From positions 60,101,166-60,165,165 of the forward strand of contig NC_086376.1 in assembly GCF_036588685.1 (NCBI RefSeq): 64,000 nucleotides of DNA, given 5' to 3'. Source of the stretch: Mytilus trossulus. Lineage: Eukaryota; Mollusca; Bivalvia; Mytilida; Mytilidae. This document shows, piece by piece, positions 28,925 through 40,900 of this stretch. The position numbers and the translations under genes are program-made. The notes beneath the pieces were generated by a model that saw only the letters and a list, made by a program, of their open reading frames with translations, did not search any database and was not told the origin of the DNA. Position 1 is the stretch's first letter. Every line of letters begins with the position of its first letter.

Positions 28925-31900
28925 CGAATACTTTTAGTTTTCGCACTCTAACTTTAGTAAAAGTGAATATAAATCTATAAAATTTTATCACAAGGTTTAT
29001 GACCACAAAAGGAAGGTTGCTATTGATTTTGGGAGTTTTGGTCCCAACATTTTAGGAATTAGGGGCCAAAAAGGGCCCAAATAAGCATTTTCTTGGTTTT
29101 CGCACTATAACTTTAGTTTAAGTTAATAGAAATCTATGAAATTTTGACACAAGGTTTATGACCACAAAAGAAAGGTTGGGATTGATTTTGGGAGTTTTGG
29201 TTTCAACAGTGTAGGAATTAGGGGCCACAAAAGGGCCCAAATAAGCATTATTCTTGGTTTTCGCACAATAACTTTAGTTTAAGTAAATAGAAAATAATGA
29301 AATTTAAACACAATGTTTATGACCACAAAAGGAAGGTTGTTATTGATTTTGGGAGTTTAGGTCACAACAGTTTAGGAATTAGGGGCCAAAAAGGGACCCA
29401 AATAAGCATTTTTCTTGGTTTTCGCACCATAACTTTAGTATAAGTAAATAGAAATCTATGAAATTAAACACAAGGTTTATGACCATGAAAGGAAGGTTGG
29501 TAATGATTTTGGGAGTTTTGGTCCCAACAGTTTAGGAATGAGGGACCCAAAGGGTCCAAAATTAAACTTTGTTTGATTTCATCAAAATTGAATAATTGGG
29601 GTTCTTTGATATGCCGAATCTAATTGTGTATGTAGATTTTTAACTTTTGTCCCTTTTTCAAATTGGTCTACATTAAGGTCCAAAGGGTCCAAAATTAAAA
29701 TTCGTTTGATTTTGACAAAAAATTAATCGTTTGTGTTCTTTGATATGCTGAATCTAAAAATGTACTTAGATTCTTGATTATAGGCCCAGTTTTCAAGTTG
29801 GTCCAAATCGGGGTCCAAAATTAAACTTTGTTTGATTTCATCAAAACTTGAATAAATGGGGTTCTTTGATATGCCAAATCTAACTGTGTATGTAGATTCC
29901 TCATTTTTGGTCTTGTTTTCAAATTGGTCTACATTAAAGTCCAAAGGGTCCAAAATTAAACTTAGTTTGATTTTAACAAAAATTGAAATCTTGGGGTTCT
30001 TTGATATGCTGAATCCAAACATGTACTTAGATTTTTGATTATGGGACCAGTTTTCAAGTTGGTCCAAATCAGGATCTAAAATTATTATATTAAGTTTTGT
30101 GCAATAGCAAGTCTTTTCAATTGCACAGTATTGCGCAATGGCAAGAAATATCTTATTGCAAAATATTGTGAAATAGCAATTTTGTTTTTAATTAGAGTTA
30201 TCTTTCTTTGTCCAGAATAGTAAGCAAGAAATATCTAATTTTAAGAATTTTTTTTATTTGGAGTTATCTTTCTTTGTCCAGAATCAACTTAAATCTTTGT
30301 TATATATACAATATACAATGTATATTCACTTTTTACTACCAACTGATAAATTAAAATAATCTTTACCATTCAGTGAAAACAAGCAGTTTTTTTACATCTT
30401 AATATTTTATGATGTATTTAAATGAGTAGTTATTGTTGCAAACTCCATTAGAAATTTTAATTAAGATTAGTTTTGGAATAAGGGAAAGGGGGATGTGATT
30501 AAAAAAATTGGGTTCAATTTTCTCATTTGAAATTTCATAAATAAAAAGAAAATTTCTTCAAACATTTTTTGGAGAGGATTAATATTCAACAGCATAGTGA
30601 ATTGCTCTAAGAGAAAACAAAAATTTTAAGTTCATTAGAACACATTCATTCTGTGTCAGAAACCTATGCTGTGTCAACTATTTAATCACAATTCAAATTT
30701 AGAGCTGAATCCAGCTTGAATGTTGTGTCCATACTTGCCCCAACCGTTCAGGGTTCAACCTCTGCGGTCGTATAAAGCTACGCCCTGCGGAGCATCTGGT
30801 TGTCTTTTGTTAAGTTTATTTTTATTCTGAAACGGCATTGAACGATATTTTCCTCGCTGTTTTACCCGCAAATCTTAACCAACATATAACAATAAATGAG
30901 CATAGTGAACAGATATAATATATTACTATAATATATCATAATAACTTGACGAAGTCTTTTTTACAAATGATTGTTTTTGTTAATGCATCTTTTGAATTTC
31001 CGGCCATGGCTTCATGTTCATTGATTAAACTTTCACTGCACTCTTCGAGATTTACCAGATGTTTTGACTTGCTTGTATTTTTGAAATATTTCTTTCCTCG
31101 AGAGAATTTTATCTAAAAGGTTTAAAAATATACAGATTGAAATGTATTCGTACATAATAACCTTAGCAATTACAGCTTATATAATAACTTAACAGAACAT
31201 GTGTCATTTGTTTCTAACAGATTTACACTAAAACATTTCTTCCAATCAGATAACGAAATACGAAAACAATAAAGTTATAACATTTTCATGATATCAATAT
31301 TTGTAAAAATGAAAGCTATGTATAATTTTCTTAGACGTTATCAGTGAAATCAGGTCGATTTTTTTTAAAAGTTTTTTATTTATCATAGAAAATTTGTGCA
31401 CCTGCTTCCCAATGAATGTAAAACCCTAACATTCTCCTCGGGGATACCACGAATCTTATCTCTTTAGGAGTACTACATTGTATCATGGAATAAATTTTGT
31501 TTGCAACTGATATTTAAGTATCTTGATTAAAATCTTATGAACTGCTTTAAAATGCGCCACACCCATGTTTTAAACATTTTCTAAATGCCAAACGTTTTTT
31601 GTTATTAATAATGTTTTAATTGACGACGGTATTCACGTCATGACTGTTTGATATCTTGATCAAGCCAACGACGTGAAACAAATATTCCATAGATTAAAAA
31701 TTTGAAATGACATTCGTTACACGTATGGATATTTAAATTATGTGTTGATGATGCAATTGATAAGTATTTTTCGACTAACACATACTGATAACGCCAAGAC
31801 TTAGTTTCTTTTAGCCTAATGTGTTCGAAATAAAACAACAGCAGATTTCAGTATAAAAAAAAGAATGCATAAGCAAAATAATATAATCGAAAAAAAACCA

Positions 31901-34900
31901 TTTTAACTAAAAATATCAGTTTTGAGGAATAAAGTTTGTTTTAATTAGTCGAACCAATCAAATGGTCCACTAAGTATTATAATTGAATTTCATTATGAAG
32001 CTTTTGGTTGTGTCTACATCTGCTCTGATAATTTTAGATGAATAAGTTCTAGGCACAACTCCTCTGCATGGCCGGTAACTAATATGTTTAATATTTTCAC
32101 TCACACCTTTACTGGTCATTTGCTGCACTTCCTTTAAAATCAGATAAACTAGAAAATCAACTACGTTGAAAAATTAAAAAAAGTTTGGAAATGAGACAAC
32201 GATACGCCAAATAATGCTATGCGCACTACTTGCCGGACACAAATTCATGCTGATTAGTTTACTGAAGAACCAACTATCAATACATTACATGCGTCCGAGT
32301 TTTTTTCTGAATTAACTTTAACATTTTCAAGCAAACGAAGCATTAATAGCTAGTAACAAGGGGATATTTTTATTGTTGCATTTGTTTATTTGTAGGTGCA
32401 CCATTTTTAAACTACGATTCTTTGACCATTACTTCTATAAAAGGAAAGCACGTTGTATTACCCTGTGTCGTCAAAAACTTAGGATTTTCTAGTGTAAGTA
32501 AAATTTTGTTCAAGTAATTATAAAGATTATCTAGTGTAAAAAACTTATGATTTTCTAGTGAGGTAAAATTTTGTACATTGTTTGTTATAACTAAAACTTT
32601 TTCTAGGTAAGTAAAACGTAGGATCTTGTAGTTTGAGTATATACATTAAGATGTTTTCTAGTGCAACATTGTCTAGTGTAAGAATAAAATAGGATGTCTT
32701 AGTATAAGTTTGGCATTTGATTTCATTTAAAGCCAGACTAAGTATTTTATTAAGTAAGGATATACATGTTCTCACAATGAAGTGTACAACGGTTGGCTTT
32801 CTTGAACTAAACTAATTTGATACGAAGAAAATAAAAAATATAAACAAGCCAAATATATAAGCAATTAAAACACCGAAAAATATTTGACGATCTTTCAGCA
32901 CTGCAGTGTTTCTGTTGTTTCGTTTCCGGTTATAGCTGATGTGTTTACCTCAGTTTTAGTTTGTAACCCAGATTTGATTTCTGTCAATCAATTTATGACT
33001 TACGAACAGCGGTATACTACTGCTGCCTTTATTTGATATATAATGCTGATTAAGACAAATATTATATTCGTATCTATGTGATGAAATTCCTTTTCAGATT
33101 ATATGGTTTTCACCGAGCGGTGGTGCTATAGCTAAAGACACCCATCTGTATTCACAAGATGATAGAATCTCTGTACAACATCCTTACAAAACAGACTATA
33201 ATTTAGTAATAGACAACATCCGGGAATCTGACGCTGGGATATACATATGTATGGTGTTAGGTGGACAATCAGAGAAACATGTCACTTTAAAAGTACAATG
33301 TATGTACTATGTCAAAATGGCAAAAAATATAAACTATTGCAATTTGTGGTCAGCGATAGAGAACAAACATGTATAATGCTAATTCTCTATGAAACTAGTA
33401 TATCAATGACATAGTACTTCCATGGATAGTTGATAATCAGCCTAAAGGTTTCCAACAGGTTTTCTATGTTAACTCAGTCAAGTTAACCTACACATTAATT
33501 TTTCCAGGATTTCATGTTTTCGCATGTTTCCTATTGTTTTTAGAATTCGAATTGAGATCTTTGGTCAACTTTTCGCTAGATATTTACACGTAAGGAAGAC
33601 TGAACAGTCATTTCTAACTCATGCAATAAACTGTATTTTTATTTTGCAAAACAAATTTAGCACCACCAACGCTGGACGTACAAAGATCTACACCAAATCT
33701 TAAAATAGTAATGGAAGGGGATACGTTATCATTAACATGTGCAGCTACAGGGAAACCGGAACCTGTAATCAGCTGGTACAGAACTGTAGAAACAGATTCA
33801 CCCGAGCAGACAAAAGAAGGTATCTATGATATGAAGGACGAGACAAAATCCCATTAAACAAACCATCGAAAAAACCTGGTGCAAAACTAAATTTATGAAA
33901 CAATTTTGTTAAGTTTTATTTCATCGGTTACGATTCGTCCCCGAGGGTATCACCAGCCCAGTAGTCAGCACTTCGGTGTTGACATGAATATCAATTATAT
34001 GGTCATTTTTGATAAATTTTCTGTTTACAAAACTTTGAAATTTTCGAAAAACTAAGGATTTTCTTACCCCAGGAGTAGATTACCTTAGCCGTATTTGGCA
34101 CAACTTTTTGGAATTTTGGGTCCTCAATGCTCTTCAACTTTGTATTTGTTTTGATTTTTTACTATTTTGATCGGAGCGTCACTGATGAGTCTTATGTAGA
34201 CGAAACGCGCGTCTGGCGTATAAAATTATAATCCTGGTACATTTGATAACTATTTACACCACTGGGTCGATGCCACTTCTGGTGGACGATTCGTCCCCGA
34301 GGGTATCACCAGCCCAGTAGTCAGCACTTCGGTGTTGACATGAATATCAATTATATGGTCATTTTTGATAAATTTTCTGTTTACAAAACTTTGAATTTTT
34401 CGAAAAACTAAGGATTTTCTTACCCCAGGAGTAGATTACCTTAGCCGTATTTGGCACAACTTTTTGGAATTTTGGGTCCTCAATGCTCTTCAACTTTGTA
34501 TTTGTTTTGATTTTTTACTATTTTGATCGGAGCGTCACTGATGAGTCTTATGTTGACGAAACGCGCGTCTGGCGTATAAAATTATAATCCTGGTACATTT
34601 GATAACTATTTACACCACTGGGTCGATGCCACTGCTGGTGGACGATTCGTCCCCGAGGGTATCACCAGCCCAGTAGTCAGCACTTCGGTGTTGACATGAA
34701 TATCAATTATATGGTCATTTTTGATAAATTTTCTGTTTACAAAACTTTGAATTTTTCGAAAAACTAAGGATTTTCTTAGCCCAGAAGTAGATTACCTTAG
34801 CCGTATTTGGCACAACTTTTTGGAATTTTGGGTCCTCAATGCTCTTCAACTTTGTATTTGTTTTGATTTTTTACTATTTTGATAGGAGCGTCACTGATGA

Positions 34901-37900
34901 GTCCTATGTAGACGAAACGCGCGTCTGGCGTATAAAATTATAATCCTGGTACATTTGATAACTATTTACAGCGAACTTTTAGTACTTGTGACCACAATTC
35001 AAGTGGTGTCATTACTTTTTGCCATGACGTTGTCAGTTCGTCTTCGGCGTATGAGTTTGAATATCCCTTTGGTAACGTCCGGCTTACATTAACAATTCTA
35101 AATTTCAAGCGAATTTTATTTTCATTCCATTAAATGAGGCGTTAAGGATAAAAGACAATCACTGAGATGTATCTACATCTTACTATTTAAACGCAGCTTA
35201 ATTAAAAAAATAGATTTCTTTATAGTATTTAACAAAAAAAGGATTCTGAAAAAAAAATGATATCTTTAAAAGAAGATATGAAAGTGCAAACTTACTTATC
35301 TTTATTTAGAATCTAATTTGTTTATGTTTTCAAAACAAAACCAGAAAAAGAACACATAAACATGATAAAACTCAACGGTTTAAAAATACACTCACTTTGC
35401 TTGATTGTTAAGTTCTTAGATTGATTGTAAAATTCTTGAATTGATTGTAAAATTCTTATCTTTACGGCTATTCTATGTAGTTTACAATGTGATAAAGATA
35501 TCAAAGGCATTTAAAATTATCTTTTGTTAAGTAATGATTGAATAAGGAAATTTTAAAGGTCAGAAAATAAAACGAAACATTTGATATCACTTTCTTTTCT
35601 AAAAACCATAAAGTTTATATATTTTTTGCATTAATGTAATTGTTCCGACAGGTATGATGATTTAATCGAGTTAATCTCATCCGAAAAAATTGACAGTGAT
35701 AAAAGAAACTTTGGCACGATAAGACTTCTATCTTCCAATGAAGAAAAAAAATATTTCTGTTATATATTATACAAACAAGAGGCTTACTGCAGTAACTCCA
35801 TTATCTCCTGTAACGGCATTTAATTGAAGTGATAGTTATGTTAGTTCTGTTGACTTTGGTACAATTTCTTACAAAGACAAACTCATCTTACAAGATTTCC
35901 ATAAAAGGGATTGTTTCTTTCATAGAAACATTCCAACAAATTGTTCTTACGGTTAATTGATATAAAAGTAAAGAGATGGGGTATAATTGCCAATAAGACA
36001 CACATCAGAAAAAGTTAAATGAAATAGATGTAGGCTTACGGACACCATCCTGATTAAGTTGGCCATTAAGAAAAAGTACGGTCAAACCTGTTTAAGAGAC
36101 CACATATATTATGCAAAAAAACTGTGTTATAAGACCATTGATTTTAGGTCCCTCTGTGGTGCATTTTACGGAGATTAAACCTATATTAAAGGACCACCTG
36201 TCTTAAGAAATCACTTTTTAGCTCTCCCTTAGTTGGTCTCTTAAAAACAGGTTTCACTGTTCTCCTGTCACAGATGACAATAAATATGTTTCTTTCGTCG
36301 TAGCCAATATTCCTTCCTCTAATCCTCGCAATTACACCTCCGAATATCATGTAACCATTCGAAGTTGGAACGTCAGATCAGATTTTTATTGCACACGACA
36401 TATCATAGATAGTTTTTTAGTGTTAATGTTTTGAAATCTACATTTTTATGGATATAAACAAAAACTAGACTTTCTTTTTAACATATTTTCACGTCGTAAT
36501 GAAATTGGTTCTCTTGCATCTAAGAAGTGTGTAATTTGTTTTACGTTCGTTGTGTAATTAATAATAATTGATATTTTTAGATCTTGCTATAACATGTTCA
36601 ATAGTATCCATAAAGGATGTACATTTAAATGTATGTTTTTCGCGCCTGAAGTTTTGTCAAATTGCAAGAAATTGGTCATTCATTATGTAATTATGTCTAT
36701 TTCAAGATCTTGGAACGACTGGTACGGTTTTATCAATAAATGATATTGCCCGAGAAGCGGCTGGATCTTATGAATGTGTGGCATCTAACAATTTACCACC
36801 AAATGTATCCAGAGAAATTATAGTAACTGTTCATTGTAAGTACATGCACATCGATATCGATCCCTGAGTAACTTTTAGTTTCATAAAAGTGCACCACGTT
36901 TATTTGAGCCGCATCAGATACCTGATTACAGTTAATCTGAGAGTGACTTGTTTAACCTATTTTACATATTATAAAATAACTTGTTTACCTTTTTTATATA
37001 TTATAGAGTTACTTGTTTTACCTATTTAACAAATCAAAACTGAAATTTGTAAATCTCTTAAAAGATGTTTAAAAGCCCTGCCGCTATAATCAATTCGTTT
37101 TTCAGTTTGAATCATTTTTATGATTTCACTTAACCAAACAAAGAACAAGAAAGTGTAATCAGCTGTTTTTTTTTATGTCAACGAATCAGAATTAGGATAT
37201 AGCATGCGAATTTATACCACACTTCGACAAATAGATGATCTTCGAACTATAAAGCTGACTTAAAAAAGTATATAACGTTAAAATCAGAGAACATAAAATT
37301 GAGAAAGGAAAAGGTGAATGTGTCAAAGCGACAACAACCCGACCATAGAGCAGAAAACAGCCGAAGTCCACCTATGGGTCTTCAATGTAGCGAGAATTCC
37401 CTCACCCGTAGGTGTCCTGCAGCTGGCCCCTAAAAAATATGTATACTAGTACAGTGATAATGGACGTCATACTAAACTCCGAATTTATAAAAACAGCTTA
37501 AATTTAAAACATACAAGACTAACAAAGGCCAGAAGCTCCTGACTAGGGACAGGCGCAAAATTGCGGCGGGGTTAAATATGTTTATTGGATCTCAACCCTC
37601 CCCGCATATCATATTTATTGGCAGGGTAAACTTGTACTTTTGTGATCTTAGATTTATAAGAAAGTGTACTATAGAACTCGAATAGAAGTATACAATACCA
37701 TATCCATACTGAAACAGCATAACTCGAATATGGACAGATAAAATTATGGCCATAAGAAAACAAAAAAGGCATAATGGTTTACTTTTTTAAAGTTGTTATT
37801 TTGATGGAGAGTTGTTTCATTGGCACTCACAGCACATCTTCCTGTATCTATTTAAAAGTCAAAGGCATTCAAATGTACTTCAGAATCAATTACTGATTTA

Positions 37901-40900
37901 GTGGCACGAACTTGTCTTGAGAAAAGCTTTATTCCACGTTTGTCTTTTCTCTTAATTTTTATCATTGACATTTCTTTCTGCCATTTTGTAGATGAACCTC
38001 AGATATACCACAAGAAGGACTAAGTGTCATTGATATTTCTTTTCACCGTTTTGTAGATAAACCTCAGATATACCATAGGATGACCAAGTGTCATTCACAT
38101 TTCTTTTCAACATTTTGTAGATAAACCACAGATATACCCCCAGAATGACCAAGTAACGAAGAAACCTGGTAAGACTGTTATATTCGAATGTGTTGCAGAG
38201 GGGTATCCCCTTCCTCAGGTTGTATGGAGGAGAAATGGAAACATCATATCCAGAACCGAACCGTCGAACAAATTTAGACAGGATGTATATGAAGATAAAG
38301 ATTCAATAATTTTGTCTCTACGAATCAATTACCTTGACGATAATGATTTTGGTACCTACACTTGTGAAGCAGAAAATAAATATGGATCATCAGCACACGA
38401 TTATACCTTGGAAAAGACAGGTAATTTCATTGTAGTATGCACATAACCAGACAAGGATGGGGCCAGACATATGGCTTCATAGTATATGACTGGGTTAACT
38501 TACTTACTAACTACCATCGGCCTTGTACGCCATTGGCGTGTAGGGCAGAAACGAAGATTTTTCACTTTTGTCGTTCATTGGCAGTTTTCTGTAGTGTGTC
38601 CAATCTGTTGATGTTTACAAGCCTCTGTCGCTACAGTTCTCCTCCATGTCATTAAAGGTCTTCCTCTGTTTCTTTTACTTTCTGGAGTCAAGTGGAGTGC
38701 TTCCTTTGTGTTATCCTCTTAGTCTTTCCGTGGTATATGTCCAATCCACCACCTCTGTCTTCTCATTATAGTTGTAACTATACCTTCTTGTTGGCATCCA
38801 TGTCAAGTTGGCTATAGTTTGAAGAAAATTTATGGCCATAAGGTTCGAAAAATCCTTCTGAGACTTTTGTGTGGACAGCTTAAACCAACCATTTTTTTAC
38901 TTAAAATGTCCTGAAACAAGTCCGGAAAATGGCCATTGTTATATTATAGTTCGTTTCTGTGTGTGTTACATTTTAATGTTGTGCTTCTGTTTGGTGCGTT
39001 TCCCTCAGTTTTTGTTTGTAACCCGGATTCGTTTTTCTCTCAATCGATTTTATGAATTTCGAACAGCGGTAAACAACTGTTGCCTTTTTATTTTGGTCTT
39101 GGTTTGTCATCCTCCAACATTCTGAATCATACAAAAGTACAGCCAAGAAAAAACTGATGATAAGTTTTAGTTAGGTCCGAATGATATATTGATCAGATCT
39201 CCATACAGCCTGCAAGTTGTTAAGATCTGGCGTTGCATTTGATAGTTGTCTTTAAAACTCAGATTCTGCTCCGCCATTAATAAGAACAGTTCTGCCAAGG
39301 TATGTAAGGGTATCAAAATATGGTAATGTTTTTCCATCTTGTAAAATGACCCTGGGTTGTTTACGATTAGCGTCATGATTTCAGTTTATTTAAGTTGATT
39401 GTCAGCTCCATCTGTCCTGAATATTTTTGTAGTTCTGAGGTCTTATCTTGAATGTGTTGGTGTGTCTTATACATTAGTGCTAGGTCTGAAGGAACATCTA
39501 GATCTTCCAAAGTGGTGAAGGTGCCCCCTCTTGGTGTTTCAGCAGTTTTTTGTCTCATTATCCAGTCTATGAATATGATAAAGAGTGTCGATGAAATGGC
39601 ACACCCACGTCTGACTCCTGTTTATATATACTTGAAAGTAAATATCACTGTATTACACCTTGCATCTGAATATGTTGTAGAATGCTTTTATGAGGTTTAT
39701 AAGATGTTGTAGAATGCCATATGATCGTAATATTTTCTGAAGACTGTTCATGTGGATCCTGTCAAACACTTTCTCAAAGACGACAAAATTTATATACAGC
39801 TGCCGTTGCCATTCTGTGCATTGTTTTATAATATTTCTTAAAGTAGACATTTGCTCTCTGCAATCTGTCCCTTGGGCGAAAACCTGCTTTTTTCACAGTA
39901 GGTTATCACTGGAGTCTACAATTTGTCTTATAATAAATTTTGCCATGGATTTACTTGGGATGGAGAGTTGTGTAATGTCACGCCAGTTGTTACAATCATT
40001 AAGTGCTCCCTTTTTTGGTATTTTGATTATAGAGCCATTATTTCAGACGTATGTTATCTGTACCTTTTTCGAGATGTCTTTACAGATATATAGAGCAGGA
40101 TGGCAGATAAGCCCAATATATTTTAAACAGTTCAGCATTCAGAAGGTCTTTTCCATTTTTTAAACTTTTAATGACAGATATTATCTCTGCATTTCAAGTG
40201 GTTCTATGGTGATTTCAATTTCATTATTATTTTCTGCTATAATAGGGAGTTATATTGTCGTTGGTCTATGTAGTTTCTTACTGGAATCTTCTGTCTATCT
40301 CTTTGTTGATCATTTTGGGATGTTAACAAATTTATTTACTAGCTTGTCTTTTACAGGAATATTATACAATGCTGTAATTTTTCCTGAAATAATTCGATGA
40401 TTTTATATACGTTTCCTTGCTCGCCTTTGCTAGCCGCTTCTACTGCATTTTTAGCAACACTATCCATGTAAGTTATCTTGTCATTTCGTACCATTCTAAA
40501 TGACTATTGACTTTTCTGTGTATTTGACTGTATTCACGATGGTATCTTCCCTTAAGACATTGTGATTTTGCCTCATTCAATTTCTTTTTTGTATATCTTG
40601 CGATGATAATACTGTTCCGTATTCTAGGTGTTATCAAATCTTTCTGTTTCTGTTTCTGTTAGAATCTTTTGAACTTTAGTAAATATTTCAGAGATTTTAT
40701 CCCACTATCATCGATTGTTTCTGTGTCTTATTCGTCATTTAAGTTTTCTAAAAAGTTGGTTTCTATTTCTAATCAAGGTTGTATATTCTTTTCGTGCATT
40801 GCTTTCTTACAACTTTTCAATGTCAAACTGTTTCATAGATTTTGTGTTCTTTCCATTATCAGTGAGTTTGAGTTTAATCTCAGCTGTAACTAAATGGTGA

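Larger units (their letters stand above)
33931..34970 (+). mobile_element. Retrozyme-like tandem array of a 356-bp unit
   Basis: About 2.9 copies of a 356-bp unit stand head to tail: starts at 33931, 34287 and 34643, the last one cut at 34970. Units are almost identical, and each carries a hammerhead ribozyme motif. Tandem, non-coding, hammerhead-bearing units of a few hundred bases are the hallmark of retrozymes, known from plants and from metazoans including bivalves. The array lies inside the Ig2 intron. Confidence 0.8.

Noticed and set aside
28758..29006. - strand frame with an Arg tract
   Set aside because: The tract is the CGT microsatellite of the 1.95-kb element.
31995..32045. Signal-peptide-like frame MKLLVVSTSALIILDE as leader for the Ig array
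   Set aside because: It meets TAA after 16 codons and no GT donor lies between the hydrophobic part and the stop.
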